From Pseudomonadota bacterium (GTDB taxonomy: Bacteria > Pseudomonadota > Gammaproteobacteria > Burkholderiales > Burkholderiaceae_C), in NCBI GenBank assembly GCA_020161775.1, contig JAIUOW010000006.1:1-64000 (forward strand): 64,000 nucleotides of DNA, given 5' to 3'. The notes under the pieces are model-generated. The model did no database searches and had not been told where the DNA came from. It worked only from the letters and a program-made list of their open reading frames with translations. Positions 47,244-54,423 of the stretch are shown here, one piece after another (the stretch's first letter is position 1; each line of letters starts with the position of its first letter). A program made the translations under genes and the position numbers.

Positions 47244-47822
47244 ATGACCTTCACCCTGCCCACGCTGTTGATGGCCGCCAGCGCCGGCGTGATCCTGTTG
47301 CTGGGGCTGGCGCACCTGCTGTTCACCTTTCGCGGGCAGCGCCTGCACCCGCGTGAGCCGGCGGTGATGGCCGCCATGCGGCAGGCGCTGCCCCGCATCA
47401 CGCGCGAAACCACCATGTGGCGCGCCTGGGTCGGCTTCAATGCCAGCCACAGCTTCGGCGCCATCCTGTTCGGGCTGGTCTGGGCCTGGCTGGCGCTCAC
47501 GCAGCCAGCCCTGCTGTTTGGCTCGCCGTTCCTGCTGGTGCTGGGCGCGCTGCTGCTGGCGGCCTACGTGCACCTGGCCTGGCGCTACTGGTTCAGCATC
47601 CCGTTTCGCGGCATCGTGCTGGCCTTGCTTCTGTATGTGGCTGCGCTGGCCATGAGTGCCAGCGCAGCGCCCATCAGCGCCGCACCCGCCCACTGCAGCG
47701 GCGCCAGCGGCTGCGACAGCAGCCAGGCTGCCAGCAGCGCCGTGGCCAGCGGCTCCACCAGGATGCCCAGCCCCGCGGCGGTGGGCGTGATGCGGCGCGA
47801 GCCCCAGGCGAACAGCAGGTAG
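47244..47822 (+). CDS. Small membrane protein (LIC_13387-like) with antisense-derived C-terminal extension
   Basis: Residues 1-138 form four transmembrane helices (LMAASAGVILLLGLAHLLF; FGAILFGLVWAWLAL; LLVLGALLLAAYVHLAW; GIVLALLLYVAALAM) with the motif ITRETTMWRAWVGFNASHSFG, as in small membrane proteins of about 135-140 residues found in many bacteria. The remaining 54 residues (ASAAPISAAPAHCSGASGC onward) are low-complexity and lie antisense to the EamA gene, so they look like run-on translation after loss of the native stop. Function unknown. Divergent from the TetR gene. Confidence 0.72.
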   Translation: MTFTLPTLLMAASAGVILLLGLAHLLFTFRGQRLHPREPAVMAAMRQALPRITRETTMWRAWVGFNASHSFGAILFGLVWAWLALTQPALLFGSPFLLVLGALLLAAYVHLAWRYWFSIPFRGIVLALLLYVAALAMSASAAPISAAPAHCSGASGCDSSQAASSAVASGSTRMPSPAAVGVMRREPQANSR

Positions 47823-48529
47823 GCCACGGACGTGGTCACCACGCCGGTGTAGGCCACGCCCAGCCAGCCCATCGTGCCCACGGGCCAGGTCAGGCCCTGG
47901 GGCAGCACCACCAGCGCCATGGCCAGCGCCGCCGCCGTCATGCCCCAGGCCGATGCACTCACGGGCGAGACTGCGGCCGGCATGCGCGCATTGGCCAGCA
48001 CCACCCCGGCCTGCAGCGCGGCAGACGCCAGCGACAGCCCCACGCCCAGCGCATGGCCTGCCGGCAAGACCCAGCCCGAGGCCGGCCGCACGATCAGCAC
48101 CACGCCGCACAGGGCCAGCACCAGCGCCACGCCCAGGCGCCAGCTGGCGCGCTCGTAACCACGCAGCACCGACACCCCAGCCACGAACAACGGTGCACAG
48201 CAGATGGAAATGACCGTGGGCAAGGTGGCACCCATGAGCGCGATCGCCGCGAACCAGCAGGTCACATTCAGGGCCATGGCCACGCCCGAGCCAGCCACCA
48301 GCATGCGGTGGCGCAGCGGCAGGGCGCGCCAGCGGCCGCCCGCGCCGCGCTGGGCTGCATGCCACCACCACAGCAACGGCAGACCCAGCGCAAACCGGGC
48401 CAGCGCCAGCGACGCGGGCGACATGCCCTGCGCCATCAGGCCGTGCGCCACCAGGGCGCCGCCGCCCCACAGCACGCCGGCCGCCAGTACACCGCCCCAG
48501 GCCAGGGCGGACAGGATTGAAACATTCAT
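47585..48529 (-). CDS. EamA/DMT-family membrane exporter
   Basis: The 314-residue protein has about ten transmembrane helices in two EamA repeats (ILSALAWGGVLAAGVLWGGGA ... ; SPVSASAWGMTAAALAMALV ...), typical of drug/metabolite exporters; SVAYLLFAWGSRRITPTAAG is a DMT hallmark. The substrate is unknown. The last 17 residues (TYRSKASTMPRNGMLNQ) are antisense to the last helix of the convergent small membrane protein and do not look like family sequence, so the gene appears to have lost its own stop. The two genes overlap by 238 bp. Confidence 0.88.
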   Translation of the reverse strand: MNVSILSALAWGGVLAAGVLWGGGALVAHGLMAQGMSPASLALARFALGLPLLWWWHAAQRGAGGRWRALPLRHRMLVAGSGVAMALNVTCWFAAIALMGATLPTVISICCAPLFVAGVSVLRGYERASWRLGVALVLALCGVVLIVRPASGWVLPAGHALGVGLSLASAALQAGVVLANARMPAAVSPVSASAWGMTAAALAMALVVLPQGLTWPVGTMGWLGVAYTGVVTTSVAYLLFAWGSRRITPTAAGLGILVEPLATALLAAWLLSQPLAPLQWAGAALMGAALALMASAATYRSKASTMPRNGMLNQ

Positions 48530-48697
48530 GTTGATTCCCCACAGGGCACCTGCCCGCGAAAAGGCTTGGGGCAGGTGCGTTCATCCGGGCTGCGCCGGCA
48601 TGCAGCCGGGCAGCCACCCAGGGGCGCGTCAGCGCGCGCCGTTCACTGGCGGGATGCGGGAGGGGATTGGCGGGAGAACATGCGCGCGATCATAAGC

Positions 48698-49402
48698 TCA
48701 GCCCAGAACGATCACGCGCGCCTGCGGCACCCTGGCATACGGGTCGTAGCCCAGCAGGCCGGCGCGAAACGTCATTTCAAGGCCCGCGGCGATGCGCCGG
48801 CGCTGGGCCGCCGGGGCCTGCGCCATGCTGGCCAGCAAGCCGGGCTCGAAGCGCACGGTGACGGGGGTGGACATTTCAAACAGCGCCTGCGGATCGCGCG
48901 CCAGCGCCCAGGCAATCACCAGGTTGCCGTTGGACAGCTGGATGGCCTGCGCATTGGGCGGGAACAGGTGGCGGTAAGCCTCCCAGAAAGCGCTGCGGAT
49001 CGGGTCCATCAGGCTGCCGTCGGCCTGGGGCGCGGGCTCGGGCGGGCCGTCGTCGTCCAGCAGCCAGGCCAGCGCCGCGGGCTCGGCGTCAAACACGCGC
49101 AGCTGCACGCCGTGCGCACGGGCCACTTTCTCGCTGGTGCGCGTCAGGCGCGCCGCCGGCACCACGGAGGCCAGCCGCCTCAGGTGTGACAGCTGGCGCG
49201 CCACCTGCTCGCCCAGCACGAAGTGGCCGGTGGCGTCCAGGCTTTCCTCCACCTGCAGCAGGTTGACCAGAAGCAGCCGGTCGCCCTGGGCCAGCGTGTC
49301 GGCCGCCACGGCGTGGATGCCCTGGACGAAGGCGCCCACATCGGCCGGGCCACTGACCTCGACCCTGACAAAGCGCGTCGCTCGCACAAACTGGAACTGC
49401 AT
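48698..49402 (-). CDS. Hypothetical protein with STAS/SpoIIAA-like N-terminal half
   Basis: The 234-residue soluble protein has an N-terminal alpha/beta pattern (MQFQFVRATRFVRVEVSG; DRLLLVNLLQVEESLDATGHFVLGE; VFDAEPAALAWLLDD) resembling STAS/SpoIIAA-like domains, and a second helical half (DPIRSAFWEAYRHLFPPNAQAIQLSNGNLVIAWAL) that I do not recognise. No signal peptide or membrane segment. It stands alone, divergent from the acyltransferase gene (90-bp gap) and 168 bp upstream of the EamA start codon region. Function unknown; the domain assignment is tentative. Confidence 0.7.
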   Translation of the reverse strand: MQFQFVRATRFVRVEVSGPADVGAFVQGIHAVAADTLAQGDRLLLVNLLQVEESLDATGHFVLGEQVARQLSHLRRLASVVPAARLTRTSEKVARAHGVQLRVFDAEPAALAWLLDDDGPPEPAPQADGSLMDPIRSAFWEAYRHLFPPNAQAIQLSNGNLVIAWALARDPQALFEMSTPVTVRFEPGLLASMAQAPAAQRRRIAAGLEMTFRAGLLGYDPYARVPQARVIVLG

Positions 49403-49492
49403 GGTGCAGGTATTGTGATCTGGCTCAGCGATTTGCGCCGTCGCGCCGCTGACAATACGGCTTTGCCACCGTTTTCGTCAGGTCAACTTCCC

Positions 49493-50395
49493 ATGCTGTC
49501 ATTCCTGCCCCCGGTCGTGCGGGGCGTCATTGCCTTTGCCCTGCTGGTGCTCAATACCCTGTTCTGGTGCGCGCTGCTGTTCGCGCTGTCGCTGGTCAAG
49601 CTGGCGCTGCCGCTGGCCGCGGTGCGCCAGCGCGTGGACCCTGTGCTCAATGCCATCGCCACTGCGTGGATCAGCTGCAACAGCGCCTGGATGCGCCTGA
49701 CCCAGAACACCGCCTGGGACGTGCAGGGCGTGGACAGCCTGCCCTACCGGGGCTGGTACCTGGTCAACTGCAACCACCAGTCATGGGTGGATATCTTTGT
49801 GTTGCAGCATGTGTTGAACCGCCGCATCCCCATGCTCAAGTTCTTCCTGAAGCAGGAGCTGATCTGGGTGCCGGTGATCGGCCTGGCCTGGTGGGCGCTG
49901 GACTTCCCGTTCATGAAGCGCCACGGCAAGGCCGCCCTGCGCAAGAACCCCGACCTGCGCCGCCAGGACCGCGAAACCACCCGGCGCGCCTGCGAGAAAT
50001 TCGCCCTCGTGCCCACCAGCGTCATGAACTTTGCCGAAGGCACGCGGTTCACCGCCGCCAAGCACGCCGCGCAATCGTCACCCTACCGCCACCTGCTCAA
50101 GCCCAAGGCCGGCGCGCTGGCGCTGGCGCTGAACGCCATGGGCGAGCAGTTTCACTCGCTGGTGGACGTGACGATTGTTTACCCTGCCGGCGTGCCCACG
50201 TTCTGGCAGTTCCTGTGCGGGCGCGCGCCACGCATCCTGGTGCGGGCGCGGCAACTTGCGATTCCGCGCGAGTTCTGCACGGCCGACTACGACACTGATG
50301 CCGAATTCCGCGGCAATTTCCACCGCTGGCTGGCCTCGCAGTGGGAGCACAAGGACGCCGAGATCGGCCGGCTGCTGAGCCAGCGCGCCACCTGA
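49493..50395 (+). CDS. YihG/PlsC-family acyltransferase
   Basis: The 300-residue membrane-bound acyltransferase starts with a hydrophobic anchor (VVRGVIAFALLVLNTLFWCALLFALSLVKLALP split over two helices) and has the acyltransferase block I NHQSWVDIFVLQ (H-x4-D), block II-like FPFMKRHGK and block III NFAEGTRFT. This pattern fits YihG-type lysophospholipid acyltransferases that complement PlsC. The start at 49493 gives the anchor helix. Its TGA is followed without any gap by the stop codon of the convergent OsmC gene. Confidence 0.92.
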   Translation: MLSFLPPVVRGVIAFALLVLNTLFWCALLFALSLVKLALPLAAVRQRVDPVLNAIATAWISCNSAWMRLTQNTAWDVQGVDSLPYRGWYLVNCNHQSWVDIFVLQHVLNRRIPMLKFFLKQELIWVPVIGLAWWALDFPFMKRHGKAALRKNPDLRRQDRETTRRACEKFALVPTSVMNFAEGTRFTAAKHAAQSSPYRHLLKPKAGALALALNAMGEQFHSLVDVTIVYPAGVPTFWQFLCGRAPRILVRARQLAIPREFCTADYDTDAEFRGNFHRWLASQWEHKDAEIGRLLSQRAT

Positions 50396-50842
50396 CTACT
50401 TGAGCTGCACGCCCAGCGCGTCGCGCACTTCCACGGTGATCGCGATGCCCTGGCCGACGCTTTGCGTCACGGTGCAGAACTGCTCGAACTGGCCCAGCAC
50501 ACGATCCAGGTGCTGCAAGGAGGCCGCCGGCACGCCCAGCGTGAGTTGCGCCTTCATCGCCAGCACACGCACGCGGCCTTCGGCGTTGCGGCCCACTTCG
50601 GCCTGCACCACGGCAGACAGCGGCTCGGGCGCCTGCTTGAACTTGCGCAGCGCGAACAGCAGCGAATCCGACAGGCAGTTGCCCACGGCGGCGGCCAGCA
50701 GTTCCACGGGTGAAGGGCCCTGGCCGCCACCCAGCGGCGCGGGCTCGTCGGCCACCAGCGCGGCCACGCCGCTGTCGAAGGCCACGCGGAAACGGTAGTC
50801 CTGCTCCTGGCTCAGGCGGACGGTGACAAGGGATTCGCTCAT
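50396..50842 (-). CDS. OsmC-family thiol-dependent protein
   Basis: The 148-residue protein has the two conserved OsmC/Ohr-type cysteines, in AVGNCLSDSLLFAL and QFCTVTQSV, and the PSPVELLAAA segment. Members reduce organic peroxides or related oxidised thiols. It is coupled to the TDT transporter gene (ATGA overlap), which in turn follows the persulfide dioxygenase gene by 18 bp, so it probably belongs to the sulfur regulon driven from the divergent promoter at 52702-52742. A role on sulfur-oxidised species rather than peroxides is conceivable but is inference. Confidence 0.9.
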   Translation of the reverse strand: MSESLVTVRLSQEQDYRFRVAFDSGVAALVADEPAPLGGGQGPSPVELLAAAVGNCLSDSLLFALRKFKQAPEPLSAVVQAEVGRNAEGRVRVLAMKAQLTLGVPAASLQHLDRVLGQFEQFCTVTQSVGQGIAITVEVRDALGVQLK

Positions 50843-51789
50843 GGTTGGACTCCTGTGGAAGGGGGTGTTGCAAGGGGTGCGCCGGGCCCCGGCTCGGGCA
50901 CCAGCAGGCTGCCCCGACGCAAGCCCTTGAGGGTGGCCAGGGCCAGCGCCAGAATCACCAGCGAGGACAAGGCCAGCAGCGCCAGCGCGAATGCCTGCAA
51001 CGCCGCCGGCGCGTTGCCCGCCAGCCGCAGGCTCAACGCGGCGAATGCCGCCAGCGGAAAAGACAGCGCCCAGAATGGAACGGCAAACGGCTGGTCGATG
51101 GCGCGGCGCAGCACGCTGGCGGACCAGCCCGCGAACAGCAGCGCGATGCCCCAGGCGCCCCAGGCCAGGGATTCAGGTGCGCCCAGTTGCAGGGCCGCCA
51201 GGCCGATCACGGCGGGCGGCGCGATGGTGATGAAGGTGGTGGGCAACAGTCGTTGTGGCCACAAGCCGGCGATGCCAATGCGCACCACCAGCAGCGCGAT
51301 CACCAGCGGCCAGAAAAACAGGCCCACGCCGAACTGCACCACGGACCAGGTACCGTGCCCCAGTGGCACACCAGCCAGCGGCACCAGCACGTTGCCTACG
51401 ATGGGGATCAGCAAAGGCGGCGTGATGCCGCTCCAGAAAGCCGCGGAAGCTTGCGCCGGCGTGCTGGCGGGTGCGGCGGGTGCCAGCCAGCGCGACACCA
51501 CCCACAGCGTCACGCCGAGCTGCCACACCGAGCCGGTCATCCACAGGCCACGCGCCCAGGGCGTGGGCCCGCCCAGCGCTACCGCCACGGTGGCCAGCAG
51601 GATCAGCGAGACCGGCATGGCCGCCACGAAGACATGGCGCACCGGGTGGCGCAGGTCCTCGGCCCAGGCCTGCGCATGACGCTGCCAGCGCAACAGCGAG
51701 GCCAGGGCCAGCGCCAGGCCACTGAGGCCCATGACGATGGAGAACCAGCCGGGGGCGAGGAACTTCAGGGGCGTGGGGTGTGCGCTCAT
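50839..51789 (-). CDS. TDT/SLAC1-family anion transporter
   Basis: The 316-residue protein has about ten transmembrane helices with the family start APGWFSIVMGLSGLALAL and helices such as FGVGLFFWPLVIALLVVRIG and PTTFITIAPPAVIGLAALQLG. The TDT/SLAC1 family includes tellurite-resistance TehA, plant anion channels and the yeast sulfite efflux pump Ssu1. Downstream of a persulfide dioxygenase, whose product is sulfite, sulfite export is an attractive guess. The start overlaps nothing upstream (18-bp gap to the dioxygenase stop); its stop overlaps the OsmC gene start. Confidence 0.88.
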   Translation of the reverse strand: MSAHPTPLKFLAPGWFSIVMGLSGLALALASLLRWQRHAQAWAEDLRHPVRHVFVAAMPVSLILLATVAVALGGPTPWARGLWMTGSVWQLGVTLWVVSRWLAPAAPASTPAQASAAFWSGITPPLLIPIVGNVLVPLAGVPLGHGTWSVVQFGVGLFFWPLVIALLVVRIGIAGLWPQRLLPTTFITIAPPAVIGLAALQLGAPESLAWGAWGIALLFAGWSASVLRRAIDQPFAVPFWALSFPLAAFAALSLRLAGNAPAALQAFALALLALSSLVILALALATLKGLRRGSLLVPEPGPGAPLATPPSTGVQP

Positions 51790-51807
51790 GTCCGGCAGTG
51801 TCGCGCA

Positions 51808-52668
51808 TCACAGCGCATTGACGGGGATCTTGAGGTAGGCCACGCCGTTGGCTTCGGCCGGCGGCATGTCGCCCGCGCGGATGTTGACCTGCACCGCCGG
51901 CAGGATCAGCACGGGCATGTCCAGCGTGGCGTCGCGCGCGGTGCGCATGCTGACGAATTCGGCCTCGCTCACACCGTCATGCACATGGATGTTGCCGGCG
52001 CGTTGCGCGGCCACGGTGGTCTGCCAGGCGACATCGCGGCCAGCCGGCGGGTAGTCGTGGCACATGAACAGGCGTGTTTCGGGCGGCAGGCTCAGCAGCT
52101 TGCGGGTGGACTGGTACAGCGTGTGCGCATTACCACCAGGGAAGTCGCAGCGCGCCGTGCCCACGTCGGGCATGAACAGCGTGTCGCCCACGAACACGGC
52201 GTCGTCCACCTGGTAGGCCATGCACGCCGGCGTGTGGCCGGGCACGGACATCGCGCGGGCGATCAGCGCGCCGATGGCGAACGTCTCGCCGTCCTTCAGC
52301 AGGTGGTCGAACTGGTGACCGTCGGGGCGGAACTCGGGCTCCAGGTTGAAGATTTTCTTGAACACATCCTGCACGTTGGTGATGGCCGCGCCGATGGCGA
52401 TCCTGCCGCCCAGCTTCTTGCGCAGGTAGTGCGCGGCGGACAGGTGGTCGGCGTGGGCATGGGTCTCCAGGATCCATTGCACCTTGAGCTGCTTTTCCTG
52501 CACGAAGGCGATCAGCTTGTCCGCCGAGGTGGTGCGGGTGCGCCCGGACTTCGGGTCGTAGTCGAGCACCGAGTCCACGATGGCGCAGTCAGCGCCTTCC
52601 TTTTCATAGACCACATAGCTCACGGTCCAGGTAGCCGGGTCGAAAAAGCCTTTGACGATGGGTTTCAT
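51808..52668 (-). CDS. Persulfide dioxygenase-like metallo-beta-lactamase-fold protein (ETHE1/Blh type)
   Basis: The 286-residue protein has the MBL metal motif THAHADH (His70, His72, Asp74, His75), later VPGHTPACMAYQ and GDTLFMPDVGTARCDFPGG, and LFMCHDYPPAGRD. This pattern matches ETHE1-like persulfide dioxygenases and the MBL half of Blh, which use one iron to oxidise glutathione persulfide to sulfite. The ATG at 52668 has AAGGAG five bases upstream; a GTG two codons earlier overlaps that site and is rejected. It is divergent from the BigR-like regulator across the symmetric promoter and leads the OsmC/TDT side of the cluster. Confidence 0.93.
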   Translation of the reverse strand: MKPIVKGFFDPATWTVSYVVYEKEGADCAIVDSVLDYDPKSGRTRTTSADKLIAFVQEKQLKVQWILETHAHADHLSAAHYLRKKLGGRIAIGAAITNVQDVFKKIFNLEPEFRPDGHQFDHLLKDGETFAIGALIARAMSVPGHTPACMAYQVDDAVFVGDTLFMPDVGTARCDFPGGNAHTLYQSTRKLLSLPPETRLFMCHDYPPAGRDVAWQTTVAAQRAGNIHVHDGVSEAEFVSMRTARDATLDMPVLILPAVQVNIRAGDMPPAEANGVAYLKIPVNAL

Positions 52669-52701
52669 GCGCACTCCTTGGCGTTTGTTGATTTCGATGT
52701 G

Positions 52702-52742
52702 GATAGTATATTGACAGATATATTGTTTGTCAATATACTATC
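52702..52742. promoter_or_regulatory. Perfectly symmetric divergent promoter/operator of the sulfur regulon
   Basis: A 15-bp arm, GATAGTATATTGACA (52702-52716), and its exact complement (52728-52742) flank 11 bp. Each arm holds a -35 box for one direction and a -10 box for the other. Rightward: TTGACA 52711-52716, 17-bp spacer, TATACT 52734-52739. Leftward: TTGACA 52733-52728, 17-bp spacer, TATACT 52710-52705. From -10 to start codon is about 36 bp on both sides. The palindrome is the obvious site for the BigR-like repressor encoded next to it. Confidence 0.92.
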
Positions 52743-52774
52743 TGCAGGTTAATTCAAAAAGGAGCTTGAGCATC

Positions 52775-53098
52775 ATGCAAGCAGACACCGTGATGGACAT
52801 CGATGTCCTGCGCCAGTCGGCTGACGACGCCAGCCGGCTCATGAAAGTGCTGTCCAACCCCGACCGGCTGCTGCTGCTGTGCCAGCTGGCCCAGGGCGAA
52901 AAGCGCGTGGGCGAGCTGGAGGAAATCGTCGGCATCCTGCAGCCCACTTTGTCCCAGCAGCTGGGCGTGCTGCGCGACGAGGGGCTGGTGAGCACCCGGC
53001 GCGAGGGCAAAAACATTTATTACCGCATCGACAGCCCGCAGGCGCTGGCCGTGCTGAACGTTCTTTATCTTCAATTTTGTGGAACCCCCAAGGAGTAA
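52775..53098 (+). CDS. bigR: BigR/SqrR-type persulfide-sensing ArsR-family repressor
   Basis: The 107-residue protein is a winged-helix ArsR regulator (recognition region LQPTLSQQLGVLRDEGLVSTRREGK split as HTH and wing). It has Cys36 (LLLLCQLAQGE) and Cys102 (LYLQFCGTPKE), 66 residues apart, the same spacing as the reactive pair of SqrR (C41/C107) and BigR (C42/C108) that forms a disulfide or polysulfide bridge on exposure to persulfide and releases DNA. The ATG at 52775 has AAAAAGGAG upstream. It faces the persulfide dioxygenase gene across the symmetric operator, so it should repress both transcripts, including itself. Confidence 0.93.
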   Translation: MQADTVMDIDVLRQSADDASRLMKVLSNPDRLLLLCQLAQGEKRVGELEEIVGILQPTLSQQLGVLRDEGLVSTRREGKNIYYRIDSPQALAVLNVLYLQFCGTPKE

Positions 53099-53104
53099 GA
53101 CACC

Positions 53105-53536
53105 ATGACGATCGACTGGACTCATTTCACGCCTTGGGCCTCGCTGGCCGGCGGCATCCTGCTGGGCCTGGCCTCGGCCCTGTTCATCCTGGTGAACGGC
53201 CGCATTCTCGGCATCAGCGGCATCCTGGGCGGCCTGCTTCGCCCTGTGAAGGGTGATACCGGCTGGCGCCTGGCCTTCCTGGCCGGCATGCTGGCCGCCC
53301 CACTGCTGTACTTCATGGTGGCGGGGCCGACAACGCCGCGCATCGACGCCGGCTGGGCCACCATCGTGATCGCCGGCCTGCTGGTCGGTGTGGGCACGCG
53401 TTATGGCTCGGGCTGTACCAGTGGCCACGGCGTCTGTGGCCTGTCGCGCCTGTCGCCGCGTTCGCTGGTGGCCACGCTGGCCTTCATGGGCGCGGGCTTT
53501 GTCACCGTCTACCTCGCGCGCCACGCTTTCGCATAA
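53105..53536 (+). CDS. YeeE/YedE-family half transporter (first of pair)
   Basis: The 143-residue membrane protein has about four helices, a conserved [20 protein letters not shown] segment and the cysteine motif [17 protein letters not shown]. YeeE/YedE proteins import thiosulfate or related sulfur compounds; here, as in PmpA/PmpB pairs, the transporter is split into two small proteins. AAGGAG overlaps the bigR stop codon region, giving tight coupling. The partner half is encoded 27 bp downstream. Confidence 0.9.
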   Translation: MTIDWTHFTPWASLAGGILLGLASALFILVNGRILGISGILGGLLRPVKGDTGWRLAFLAGMLAAPLLYFMVAGPTTPRIDAGWATIVIAGLLVGVGTRYGSGCTSGHGVCGLSRLSPRSLVATLAFMGAGFVTVYLARHAFA

Positions 53537-53563
53537 GCCGCATCGCCAATCAAGGAGTACCTC

Positions 53564-54004
53564 ATGCAACACCGCATTTCTGAATTCGCCGTGGGCCTGC
53601 TGTTCGGCATTGGCCTGATCCTCTCGGGCATGACCGATCCCGGCAAGGTGACCGGCTTCCTCGACCTGTTTGGTCAATGGGACCCGTCGCTCGCCCTGGT
53701 GATGGGCGGCGCCATCATGGTGGGCGTGTTCGCGTTTGCCATCGCCAAGAAGCGCACCACCACCTTCCTGGGGGGCGCGCTGCACCTGCCGAAGTCCACC
53801 GACATCGACCGCCGCCTGGTGGTGGGCGGCCTGGTGTTCGGCGCGGGCTGGGGCCTGGCCGGCTTCTGCCCGGGCCCGGCGCTGGTGTCGCTGGGCGCGG
53901 GCCAGCCCAAGGCGGCCGTGTTCGTGGTGGCCATGCTCGCGGGCATGTACGTGTTCGAGCTGCTGGAGCGCCGTGCGCCGCGTGATCCGGCGGGCGCGCA
54001 CTGA
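53564..54004 (+). CDS. YeeE/YedE-like half transporter (second of pair, DUF6691 type)
   Basis: Second half-transporter of 146 residues, with about four helices and the family pattern FGIGLILSGMTDPGKVTGFLD near the N terminus and VFGAGWGLAGFCPGPALVSLG with one conserved cysteine. A loop between helices (KRTTTFLGGALHLPKSTDID) is typical of this subfamily. A strong AAGGAG precedes the ATG. It presumably pairs with the preceding gene product to move a reduced sulfur compound across the inner membrane. Confidence 0.9.
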   Translation: MQHRISEFAVGLLFGIGLILSGMTDPGKVTGFLDLFGQWDPSLALVMGGAIMVGVFAFAIAKKRTTTFLGGALHLPKSTDIDRRLVVGGLVFGAGWGLAGFCPGPALVSLGAGQPKAAVFVVAMLAGMYVFELLERRAPRDPAGAH

Positions 54005-54040
54005 AACTGTGCCACTGCCAATTCCCGAAAGGAGTCACCC

Positions 54041-54382
54041 ATGACCGTACCGACGAAAGCCCTGACCCCGCAGTTCGCCGTGGCCGCCCAACTGTCGGCG
54101 CACGACCTGCCGGCTGTGGCCGCACAGGGCTTCAGGACCCTCATCAACAACCGGCCGGACGGTGAAGGCGGCCCTGGCCAGCCCCCCAGCCGCGAGTTCG
54201 AGGCCGCCGCCCAGGCGCTGGGCCTGAACTACATCTACCTGCCGGTGGTCAGTGGTGCCATCACCGCTGACCAGGCCGTGGCCATGCGCGAGGCCCTGGC
54301 CACGGCGCCCGGCCCGGTGCTGGCGTTCTGCCGCTCGGGCGCACGTTCGGCCCAGTTGTACAGCCTGGCCACCGGCCAGTAA
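54041..54382 (+). CDS. TIGR01244-family sulfur transferase/phosphatase-like protein (DUF442)
   Basis: The 113-residue protein has the TIGR01244/DUF442 fold, with GFRTLINNRPDGE near the N terminus and the active-site loop LAFCRSGARSAQL. In Xylella and Agrobacterium Blh this domain is fused to the persulfide-dioxygenase MBL domain; here the two are encoded by separate genes on opposite sides of the promoter. A rhodanese-like sulfur-transfer role is favoured over phosphatase activity. AAAGGAG precedes the ATG. Confidence 0.9.
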   Translation: MTVPTKALTPQFAVAAQLSAHDLPAVAAQGFRTLINNRPDGEGGPGQPPSREFEAAAQALGLNYIYLPVVSGAITADQAVAMREALATAPGPVLAFCRSGARSAQLYSLATGQ

Positions 54383-54423
54383 CCCCCGCTCGCAAACACA
54401 CCCGCAAAACGAAAGGCCCGGCA

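Noticed and set aside
46533-48617. 694-codon minus-strand frame that would make a fusion with the TetR regulator
   Set aside because: Sequence before the TetR domain is low complexity and covers the plus-strand membrane protein and, in another frame, the EamA gene. TetR family length fits a start at 47168.
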